This document shows positions 55,603 through 64,000 of a stretch of 64,000 bases of DNA, in pieces. Under the pieces are notes generated by a model. It saw only the letters and a program-made list of their open reading frames with translations. It was not told the origin of the DNA and did no database searches. The position numbers and the translations under genes were made by a program. Location: contig OZ010571.1 of NCBI GenBank assembly GCA_963932145.1, positions 108,491,496-108,555,495 on the forward strand, written 5' to 3'. Numbering within the stretch: position 1 is the first letter of the stretch; each line of letters opens with the position of its first letter. The DNA is from Acanthosepion lycidas. Lineage: Eukaryota; Mollusca; Cephalopoda; Sepiida; Sepiidae.

Positions 55603-57131
55603 CACTCCTGATCAAAAATTTAAGATCACTTGAAAAAAATTTTATAAGAGGCTGTTTGTCATGGATATATTATAAACTTTTTCTTACTTAAGGTTACTAA
55701 TTCTATAATCTAAAAGTTTATGTAAACCAAAAGTTATAATCCGATAAATTTATTCAGAAATGGACATTTTTATAAAATGAGACGTTTTACACTTGATCAA
55801 AATTATAAGACCAGGGTGGATAACTTGTTAGATCTAGGGTAATTCCAATGTTTTTAGTTTAGTTAGAGATTAGCAATCACTGTGTAAAGGTGTCACCATA
55901 CCTAAAGCAAGCAAACTTACCGAAATTAAGCGTGCTCGAATTCTAGATTTCCACAATCAAGGTTTGTCAGATCGGGCGATTGCAGCTAAGGTAAATCGCA
56001 GTAAAACTGTGATTTGTCACTTTCTAAAGGACAGTGCGAATTATAAAAACGCAAAGTCTACTGGTAGGCCCAAAAATTTCTCCGGCATTGAGTAGGAAAA
56101 TAAGACGGGTTGTTATGAAAGCCAGATGACTTTCTTCTAGTCAAATTAAGGCAGCCACATATGCTGATTACAGTCCAGTAACCATCAGACGACACTTACG
56201 ACAAAAACGCATGGTAAGTGAAAAGCGTAAACAAATTACAAGGCTGCTTTCACGTCACAAAATGAACCGTTTAAGGTTTGGTCGTAAATACCAAACATGA
56301 GACATTGAGAAGAGGAAGAAAGTCCTATTTTCTGATGAGAAAAAATTCAATCTAGATGGTCCTGATGGCTTCCAACGATATTGGCATAACAAAAACATGC
56401 CTCCCGAAACTTTATCCACATGTCATAGTGATGGAGGGTCCCTAATGGTATGGTGTGCATTTTCTTACAGAGGGACGATGGAGCTTCAGGTGGTGCAGGG
56501 TCATCAGTCAGCGGTTCGTTGTGTTAGCATGCTACAAAAAGCATCGTTGGTGACGGAGGGCCATCGTTTGTGTGGGGATGGATGGTTATTCCAATAGGAT
56601 AATGCTGCAAGCTACGCTGCATGCCGGACCTTGACTTTTCTACAAGAAAATTGGGTCTATCACTTGAGATATCCTGCATGCTCACCTGACTTTAACCCAA
56701 TTGAAAATGTTTGGGGATGGATGGCAAGAGATGTTTATCGAAATGGCAATATTCAACAAAAATGTACTTCGTGAAGCTATCTTCAGGAGCTGAAGCAATA
56801 TTTTTCGCAGCTGAATGGAAACACTAATTTCTAGCATGGCCCAAAGAATTTTTGAAGTCATCAAAACCAGTGGAGGTAGAACTCATTATTAAATTTGGTT
56901 ATTGAATGTTTACGTACAATTTCGTAGATTTTTTGTCTCTGATCTTATAATTTTGATCAAGTGCAAAACGCCTCATTTTATAAATTTCTCAATAAAATAT
57001 TCAGATTATAACTTCTTGTCTACATAACCTTTTAGATTATAAAATTAGTCACCTTATATAAGAAATGTTTAAAACTTTTCCATGAACAACAGCCTTTTTA
57101 AAAAAAAGTCTTAAACTTTTGATCAGGAGTG
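55603..57131 (+). mobile_element. Tc1-like element with ~200-bp inverted ends (1,529 bp)
   Basis: The ends start CACTCCTGATCAAAA; TA duplications at 55,601-55,602 and 57,132-57,133. The inverted repeats extend about 200 bp (left to about 55,815; right from about 56,937). Each carries a second CTTGATCAAAATTATAAGA block at its inner edge. Paired outer and inner motifs (TGATCAAAA) are the IR/DR layout known from Tc1 elements such as Sleeping Beauty. A decayed transposase gene lies between. Its full length and clear TSD make the boundaries secure. Confidence 0.95.
55885..56890 (+). pseudogene. Tc1-like transposase (DD34E), multiply broken
   Basis: N-terminal helix-turn-helix: ITIPKASKLTEIKRARILDF then HNQGLSDRAIAAKVNRSKTV. 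The linker has KSTGRPKNFS (GRPR-like AT hook). Catalytic parts: [19 protein letters not shown] (first D), [39 protein letters not shown] (second D, just after an in-frame stop) and ACSPDFNPIENVWGWMARDV (E). The parts fall in more than one frame with several stops; the element is inactive. Confidence 0.92.
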
Positions 57132-57544
57132 TATTATGATAATTTACAGAGAACTTTGCAATAAAAATATAAATAGCTAAACAAAATGCTTTTGTGTCAA
57201 TATGATTTATTCTTCAGAATCTTTGTCACAATCACATGAATAACTTTATGTCCTAAATATATCTCTTGATGTCCTGCTATTGGAGGATGTGCTGATGGTG
57301 TAAGGATAGCCCCTTAAAATGAGAAATCGGAGAACAGTGTTTGCATTATAGTCGGGTTCATTAAGTTCACTTACAGGGAAATAAAGTTATGAATCTATCT
57401 CCTCTCAGCTATGGATCTAATAATACGAATTTTATCCGGAAATATTATAGTTATTTTTCAGAAAATTGTTAATGCAATTTATTAATTTATTCAGTCAGGC
57501 TAGCTCGGAAACTTATGAGTTTATAAGACGAACCACTATGGTTT
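57132..57544. other. No recognised gene
   Basis: AT-rich. No motif recognised. Confidence 0.5.
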
Positions 57545-57850
57545 ACATCAAGGTATAAAGGTCATTAAGGCGTCATCAAGTGTCATTACATAGTTGGTCG
57601 ATGTAAGAGGTTGCTCGGCGACCAACAGATCTTGCGCCATGGCTGGGTGTCCAGAGGAGTAGATCATGCGTTAGGTTCATGTTTTGCTCTCTAGCAGTGT
57701 TCTCTTTAAATCGCATTCTGCGTCCACGTAAGATTGTAGAAATCTCAGGGTCGGATCCATAGAGCTGTGATTTAGTTGAATGTTGTCTCCAAGATATGTT
57801 AAACATACCTCTTAGCATCTGAGTATAAGTGAGGTTACTGCAATATTCAC
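57545..57850 (-). pseudogene. LINE C-terminal fragment (third family)
   Basis: Minus strand 57,818-57,576 is open: MLRGMFNISWRQHSTKSQLY, GSDPEISTILRGRRMRFKEN, then NLTHDLLLWTPSHGARSVGR and YIDQLCNDT. The WR.HPTK..LYG and GARSVGRPAT...DQL order is typical of the region after the RT in another non-LTR family, distinct from LINE-A and LINE-B. Truncated at both ends. Confidence 0.7.
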
Positions 57851-58676
57851 TCTCAAAAGAATTGTTGTATCGTCGAGGTGAATAATAAGAATGAGTGCTT
57901 AATATATTTATTCAGCATATCTGGTGCTAACGGACACATGCAAAAATCACAGAATAATAAGTTACGAAACAATTAACAAGACAACTCACAAGGGAAAGAA
58001 GAGGGTCAAATGCTGTATGCTCTCTATATATATATGTATTATTAAAGTAAGATTAGTCCGAATATTAATCAGCTTAGTATCAACTTATGAATCAGCTTAT
58101 GAGGACATTAATCGTAGACCATTGAACACTATGAGTCAGGACATCTGATAGCTGAAGGAGAGCTAGCTTAGAAAAAAATGTATATAATCGAAAATTGTTT
58201 TTGTAAGTGTTATTAAAACATTTTTTACATTCTAAATTAAGGCATACACAATGTAAGGCTATTAAATATGGAGCATAACTCAAATAAGATTAAATAACAG
58301 ACATCTTTCGAGTTTCATCTGAAGCTAGAAATATGAGTCCGCCTAATCGTCTAATGTCGCTCAGTGACAGAATTTAACATGATGTCAGTTAATTAATTAT
58401 ATTAGTTTCAAATCCGCAGGATCAATTTCACGTGTCACCTGATCAGACAGGAATGTATGGCTCAAGTAACCAATAGATTTGATTTCCGCAGGCTTACTAA
58501 TATCCTCGGGGGGGTCGTTTCCGGACATACTTATTGATCTGGAAATGTTTATCGATTGTCCATTTAGGCGTAAAATATCATGAATTATTAGCGTCTGTCA
58601 ATTATTTTTATGATTGGCTTTCATTGTTGTTTTATTTTCACTTCTTCATCCGTGTTTCTCTAGTTAAAATTGAAAT
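57851..58676. other. No recognised gene
   Basis: AT-rich. Short open frames only, none recognised. Confidence 0.5.
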
Positions 58677-58679
58677 ACA

Positions 58680-58737
<58 letters not shown>

Positions 58738-58750
58738 TGTTTCAATTATA

Positions 58751-58789
<39 letters not shown>

Positions 58790-58873
58790 TTAGAGAGATA
58801 GATAGATAAATAGATAGATATAGATGTGTGTGTGCATCTACACGCACACACACAAATATATATATACACACAC

Positions 58874-58948
<75 letters not shown>

Positions 58949-58950
58949 TG
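58677..58950. repeat. TA/CA arrays with palindromic flanks
   Basis: ACAATATTTC (58,677) and GAAATATTGT (58,731-58,740) are complementary arms around a TA tract. GATA, GT, CA and further TA tracts follow to about 58,948. Confidence 0.95.
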
Positions 58951-58974
58951 TATGTAAAATTCCTGATGTAACTG

Positions 58975-59160
58975 GAAAAATCTCTGCAAAAGGACAATAT
59001 GAATGGGGAAACTTATCACTCCTATGGTAAACATTATCAAGGTAAATATAAGGGTATTATTTTGCAACAAGTATTTACAAACAAAAGTTAAAATGTAGCT
59101 ACCGTTTCAACATTTTTAAATGTAAGCGACGTTCATACATATTCATCAGCTTAAGTGAAA
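58975..59160. repeat. Dispersed repeat Q, copy 2
   Basis: GGACAATATGAATGGGGAAA, TTTTGCAACAAGTATTTACA and AAATGTAAGCGACGTTCATA match the order of 46,125-46,330. On the minus strand a CTGATGA (near 59,149) and a GAAAC (near 59,106) are in hammerhead order, but no helix II can be drawn. Confidence 0.6.
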
Positions 59161-59486
59161 AGTCTAGGGAAGTTCTGGAAGATGACAAGTGACCTAATTT
59201 AATGTCTAATAAACGAAAGTCTGTAAATGATGGTGTCGTTGCAAGTTTCATATGCAATGAATATTTAAATCATTTCAGTCTGGGATAAATTTATGTATTA
59301 TATATTTTAATTAAAACGTCGTAATAGATTTAACCGTTTTCTTTGAATATTTTAACATTTATATAGTATGTATATGTTTATGTTGGCTTGGGAAAAAATT
59401 GATGGAATGGAGATGTTTGAAAAAATTCGGGACACAGATTTATATTATATTTTGATAAGGTCAGTTTCTCTTTTCCCTATATTCTT

Positions 59487-59489
<3 letters not shown>
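59161..59489. other. No recognised gene
   Basis: AT-rich sequence. Confidence 0.5.

Positions 59490-59565
<76 letters not shown>
59490..59565. repeat. (CA)n-(TA)n compound microsatellite
   Basis: About 20 bp of CA followed by about 56 bp of TA. Confidence 0.98.
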
Positions 59566-59568
<3 letters not shown>

Positions 59569-59739
59569 GTCTGTGTACAAAGAGTTCTTAACCGAAAAAG
59601 TCTCATTTGACCATAGTTACAGAATTGGTGCGGGTCGCAAACATGATACATGTGTGTGTATGCATGGAAACGTGCATGCGTGTTTGTGTATGGGTGCATG
59701 CATGCATGCTTGTGTTTGTATGCCTATACATATATGAAG

Positions 59740-60990
59740 CTCAAATGAATGCCGAATTGGCTCATCTTTTCTCATTGCAGGGCCTTTTCTCACACAAGCC
59801 ATATGGGCTTTCGTTCGTTTAGGTCTCCTGCCGATGTACTTACAATATTTTCAAAAGATCTTATCATGATCTAGCTAAAAGGGCTGAAGCCCAGGCTGTT
59901 GCATTGTACATGTCGAAAACCTTCGAGAGGATATGGCATTCATGTTTTCTCCACAAGTTAAAAAGTTAAGGTGTCTCCGGGCCCTATTTTTGAACTGCGC
60001 TAGTCTTTACTATTAAATCATGAAATGAGAGTTATCCTGCATGGCCACTCACCTAAATTATTTTGTACTAACGCAGTTGTCCCCAAGGCTCCATCTTTAG
60101 TCCTACTCTATTTTTAAATTTATTAATGACCTTCTTGGTGGCATCAGTTCCCAATTCGGTATCTATGCTAACGACATAAAAAATTACTCCTGCCTCGATA
60201 GTAAGGCTTATTAGTCTGATAAGGTCAAATGGCAGCCGATGTCCAAATCGACCTCAAGACCTTAGTTAACTGGCTTGTTAATTTTAACGCCTCCAAAATT
60301 AAACTTAAATTAAAAATTAAAACTCCTGGTGCTATCTTCCAGAAAACTAACGCGTCCTCCCCTCTAGGGCTCACGTTCTCTGTTGATATGAAATGGAAAG
60401 ACTATACTGATTCCATTGCTAGGTCGGCTGATAACAAATAATAGTTTCCCTATTTCTTGTCAGACAGTTTTCCTCTCCAGAATCTATCTACGTATCTGTA
60501 AGTCTACTATTCGTCCATGCTTAGAATATTGTTGTCACATATGGTCCGGTGCCCTTTCTATTTACATTGAGTTCCTTAATAATCTCAAGAAGAATCTGCA
60601 ATATTATCGGTCCTGATCTGGTGGCTTAGCTCCAGTCATTTTCCCACCGACGTAAGGTTCCCTCTCTGTGTTTTCTCTATTAATATTTCCTGTTCGAATG
60701 AGATTATCGCTATAGTTCCTTGACTCTATGAATTTAAGCGCAGTACTATACTAACGTCGCGATCTCATTAGTTTGCAGTCGATCTGGAGCTGGACGTAGC
60801 CGTACGTTCTATGCTAATAGTTTCTTCTTTCGCACTTCTTGTTTGTGGAACTTCCTTTCTGCTCCATGATTTCCAACCAACTTTAATCTGTAAAACATTA
60901 ACTACAATATCAATCACTATCCATTGTCCAACTGATTACTCACTTCTCTGTAACCCCTTCTGTTTTAGTGGCATTACTGCCTTGCCTCAG
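59740..60990 (+). pseudogene. LINE-B, decayed copy with RT core and 3' tail
   Basis: AELAHLFSLQGLFSHKPYGL then AEAQAVALYMSKTFERIWHS (first catalytic D replaced by Y: VALYM for VALDI), CPQGSIFSPTLF near 60,080, a damaged YADD region (VSMLTT frame) near 60,170, and LGLTFSVDMKWKDYTDSIAR near 60,370. KSTIRPCLEYCCHIWSGALS is well preserved near 60,500, then RICNIIGPDLV. The end carries the 3' tail CTGTTTTAGTGGCATTACTG and CCTTGCC before a TA tract. Many stops; inactive. Confidence 0.88.
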
Positions 60991-60991
<1 letters not shown>

Positions 60992-61056
<65 letters not shown>

Positions 61057-61096
61057 CCCAGGCAAGGGATTATATACATATACTGCCTTTCCTGGG

Positions 61097-61134
<38 letters not shown>

Positions 61135-61223
61135 TGGGGCAAAAATAATGACGTAATAATGTCGTTTTTTGACGTATTTTTAACGTCAAAAAACGACATT
61201 ATTACGTCATTATTTTTGCACCA

Positions 61224-61290
<67 letters not shown>

Positions 61291-61317
61291 AAATATAGTC
61301 TTAAGGTGTGCTATATT

Positions 61318-61383
<66 letters not shown>

Positions 61384-61410
61384 CCCAGGCAAGGCAGTAT
61401 ATGTATATAT
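60992..61410. repeat. TA tracts with inverted copies of the LINE-B tail
   Basis: Four TA tracts. Between them, ATATACATATACTGCCTTTC then CTGGGATT (61,066-61,098) is repeated inverted at about 61,380-61,408 (AATCCCAGGCAAGGCAGTAT). A further AATCCCAGGCAAGG lies at 61,053. TGCCTTGCC is part of the LINE-B 3' tail just upstream. This looks like duplication and inversion of the tail-TA junction. Confidence 0.85.
61128..61229. mobile_element. Mariner MITE, copy 6, within TA tract
   Basis: AAGGTTGGGGCAAAAATAAT at the left (two changes from the family) and TTATTTTTGCACCAACCTTA at the right; the centre is identical to copy 5. Inserted in a TA microsatellite, which offers many TA targets. Confidence 0.95.
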
Positions 61411-61489
61411 AATCAATCTTTAGTGTTTGGTAAAAATCACAATCGTCAATTGAAACATTCAGAAAGGAAGTCTATATTATAAAGGAAAT

Positions 61490-62085
61490 CGTAGAAAAAG
61501 TAAGATAAAGAAATCGTGAAGGAAGGGTTAACCATCAATTGTAAGAAGATAGATTCTATGCTTGTCACTAACACCCTAAAATGTCAGCTACGAAATCACC
61601 CAAGTGCAAAAATTCCATATCTTGTAAGTGTTGTAACAAAACGGCAAAAAATGTAACATCAAAATACAAAGGGTCATTGTAATAGAGAAAATTACGATCG
61701 AGAAGATAAGCATCGTATTAAGAAAGGGCAAACTATGCACTGAAAACAATAAATGAGTTCTTATATTTGATGAAATATCAATAACATGGTAGTGATTACG
61801 GAACAATTTATACAGAGAGTAAAAGAAAAGCTGTGAGTCCAGAAAGGGATTCTGTGAATAACATGGACAGAGCATGTGGGCAGCAGGCAAGCTTTAAGAA
61901 AAATAGAATCAAAATTCACTTTTACTTAGAATCAGAAATTGGTCACATAATAACGAAAACAGGCTTGGAGAATTTGACGGGGAGTAACCTATCTAACGAG
62001 CTTGTCTAAATAGATGCCAGAATAGGGGGTGAGAGTTAGGTTTTGCAAAGAGTTATGAAGGATAAAAATTCGGGAGAAATCGCCT
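61490..62085 (+). pseudogene. LINE-A C-terminal relic
   Basis: EGLTINCKKIDSMLVTNTLK, a long decayed interval, then WTEHVGSRQALRKIESK near 61,870, and GVTYLTSLSK, stop, MPE, stop, GVRVRFCKELWRI near 61,985-62,060. These are the INCKKTE, WTKHVSNEE and YLTSL..LWR blocks in order. Ends about 65 bp before the next LINE-A copy starts. Confidence 0.75.
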
Positions 62086-62595
62086 ATAAGATGAAAGGAC
62101 AATCATATAAATTAATATAGATCCGTACATATATTATATCCATGCATATAATAAAATTTAAAGTGAAAACCACAGCGACCAAATTGGACAGAAGCAATGT
62201 ATCAGAACCAGACGGAACTGTAACCTTAGATGATTTCGTCATTTATATGATTACAGACATAAATGACCTATGACCTAAGTAGATACATTTTCATACCACC
62301 GCCTTAGAAGCCAGCTGCAAATAAATATGGACGACAATCAGCTTAATGAGTAATATAACAAAACTTATCTTTAGAATTCTGATGAATAGAGCGTGCAGCC
62401 TAATCAAAACGTAAATAGGACCTGAAGAGTATATTCGTTAAAGACACTGGATCAAGGAATGTGATATTTTTATCAGAATGATATCAGAAAGCGGTGTATC
62501 TGTGTATTAGTGTTTTATAGATTATGCAAAAACGCTTGAAAAAGTGCGTCACAAAGAAGATTTGCAACTTCTTGGTAACTTTGACATACCGTCTA

Positions 62596-62876
62596 CAACA
62601 GCAAAATTGTCCAAATCTTGTAATAGCAAAATTGTCAAATTGTTAGATCAAGCTTAAGTTTTGTGTATTAAAAATGATTAAAGATATCTTACTGGAATTA
62701 TCAGAGATATCTATAACATTACTGGACTCTGCTTTGAGCAATGAGAATGTAGAATTACTCTCCAAGCTTAACAGGAGAATCATGATGAAATCGATCATAA
62801 ACGAAAATGAATTGTTCATCATTAATTAATCATAGCTAAAGATTGGAATCTCATGAAGGAATGAAATAAAATTCAA

Positions 62877-62952
<76 letters not shown>

Positions 62953-62953
62953 G

Positions 62954-63012
<59 letters not shown>

Positions 63013-63675
63013 TCAGTATCATTTTATGCCTTATTCAAGAGGATTATTCGTCCATTCTAACCTTCTAAATTCTGTCCTGGTGTAAAAAGGAGCTTGGCCC
63101 TCTCTAGCCTTATAACTTTCTGTCCTGGAGTAACAAGGTGCCTCACAGGTTCCCCTTACGATTTGATATCCATATCATTTTTCACTGCTCTTTAGACTGC
63201 CATAGCTGAAACTCCTCTCTCATGTGCAAAATGTATTATGGATTAAGTTGGAGATTTTCTAATTCATCTCTTTAGCTCTAAATTAAAATGATGATCCCTC
63301 TTGATTTGTGACCTCTTGATCCAATTATCCTCTCTACTATTCCCTCTTAAACTTATTCACCGTTCTCTTAATGGATTTTGAATGGACTTTTAAGATGGAA
63401 GCCAGGGTATGAATGTTCATACCATTTCCTCTCAACATTTTTTACTTGAGAAGACAGTGGGAATGACGCGGAACGATTTTAACCTATTCTCTTTCTAGCT
63501 GAATAACTCAAAGTGTTTTTCAGCTATTCTTACGATAACTGGTATCCAGATGGCTAAACATCTTATCTAAAAGCCTTGAAAAAGGAAACTGAATTAGTTT
63601 AGTGTTTTTTATAGATATTAAACATTTTGTGGAATGGTCAATTATGCTGTCACACGATGTGGACAATTTCGCTGT
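62596..63675 (-). mobile_element. Tc1/mariner-like element nested in LINE-A (1.08 kb)
   Basis: Left end CAACAGCAAAATTGTCCAAA and, read inward from the right, ACAGCGAAATTGTCCACATC; homology of the ends extends about 45 bp with an internal repeat of (A/G)CAGCAAAATTGTC. TA is present at 62,594-62,595 and 63,676-63,677. LINE-A coding resumes on the other side. A TA-GTAT-TA microsatellite occupies 62,886-63,008. Confidence 0.85.
63010..63430 (-). pseudogene. Tc1/mariner-like transposase fragment
   Basis: Minus strand: NIHTLASILKVHSKSIKRTV (helix-turn-helix-like) near 63,400, then VSAMAV, stop, RAVKNDMDIKS and [17 protein letters not shown], then, in another frame, RIILLNKA and NDTEI. This follows the RAVKNDL...KRLERAKxLL...IFTVDxVFNxxND order before the first catalytic D of IS630/mariner-like transposases. 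The C-terminal catalytic part is replaced by TA repeats and AT-rich sequence. Confidence 0.65.
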
Positions 63676-64000
63676 TACACCCGGTATTTGGGAAGGCGAT
63701 TAGAATAATCCAGAACCTATAGCGGTGGCAAACTGCTCGAAAACGGATAAAAGCGATGTAAGCTATCGGTGACTTCTCATTGGAGTTATTCAACCTGTAC
63801 TTCAAGTATTGGCGGTCACAATCTTAATAACATAAAATATGCAGATGAAATGGTGTCGATAGCAGACACAGAAAAGAAACCACAATAACTCCTACAGAAT
63901 GTAGTGACGTAAAGCGAGAAGTAAGGATTAAACATCAATTGCAATAAGACAGAACAGTAGTTGTAAGCCAAAGGAACAGCCGAACATGCAAATTATGAAT

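Larger units (their letters stand above)
62150..63990 (+). pseudogene. LINE-A RT relic, split by a transposon, cut by window end
   Basis: SEPDGTV (near 62,200), LMSNITKLIFRILMNRA near 62,345, ECDIFIRMISESGV and CFIDYAKTLEKVRHKEDLQL then LGNFDI to about 62,590. After the nested element, FGKAIRIIQN (63,688) restarts the same protein, then FNLYFKY, GGHNLNNIKYADEMVSIADT at about 63,810-63,870 (catalytic box YADE instead of YADD) and LNINCNKTE near 63,930. Several stops. The copy runs to or past the window end. Confidence 0.85.

Overview
This window looks like intergenic DNA from a large, AT-rich, repeat-dense metazoan genome. I found no intact host gene, rRNA, tRNA gene or CRISPR array. Nearly every coding-like stretch is a transposable-element relic. 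Many (TA)n, (CA)n and (GATA)n tracts, tRNA-derived SINEs, decayed non-LTR retrotransposons and Tc1/mariner elements together suggest a lophotrochozoan. I favour a coleoid cephalopod such as an octopus, because the transposase and LINE C-terminal motifs resemble those I associate with octopus assemblies. The organism assignment is inference from memory, not shown by the sequence.

Four groups of repeats account for most of the recognisable DNA. (1) LINE-A is a non-LTR element with C-terminal signatures YLTSL...W and LWRxM. It has about nine relics: + strand at 6.9, 20.6-22.5, 38.1, 40.9-41.3, 48.9, 61.5-62.1 and 62.2-64.0 kb; minus strand at 1.1-1.3 and 19.4-20.0 kb. (2) LINE-B is a jockey/CR1-like element (endonuclease plus reverse transcriptase). 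One nearly complete copy at about 31.5-35.1 kb has a single obvious frameshift, and decayed copies or tails lie at 6.1, 26.8, 42.1, 48.2, 52.7, 54.8 and 59.7 kb, all on the + strand. (3) Tc1/mariner elements: a 1,282-bp mariner (24,386-25,667) with perfect 32-bp inverted ends; a Tc1-like element with about 200-bp inverted ends (55,603-57,131); other relics at 3.3, 16.6, 40.2 and 63 kb; two copies of an internally deleted IS630/mariner derivative (9.4 and 45.1 kb); and six short mariner MITEs that share ends with a 577-bp element keeping only the transposase DNA-binding half (368-944). (4) Non-autonomous repeats: a dispersed family here called R1 (six copies), tRNA-like SINEs, and a 1,784-bp non-coding element with long inverted ends and a perfect 8-bp target duplication (14,608-16,391).

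Layout. 0-12 kb: mariner derivative, Tc1 relic, 38-bp minisatellite, R1 copies, deleted IS630-like element. 12-19 kb: AT-rich DNA, TA tracts, the 8-bp-TSD element and a mariner relic. 19-25.7 kb: LINE-A copies and the best mariner. 25.7-31 kb: mostly unclassified, with a perfect 76-bp palindrome against a pogo-like MITE. 31-35 kb: the youngest LINE-B. 35-50 kb: SINEs, LINE fragments, hairpins and a long featureless AT-rich block (42.6-45.1 kb). 50-64 kb: microsatellites, Tc1, and nested LINE-A/LINE-B copies.

Nothing here amounts to a convincing new multi-gene system. The most interesting leads are two hammerhead-ribozyme-like motifs (37,607-37,648 inside a tRNA-like SINE; 47,766-47,811), the 8-bp-TSD element, the shared deletion junction in the IS630-like pair, the MITE/parent pairing, and repeated LINE-B-tail/LINE-A-end juxtapositions.
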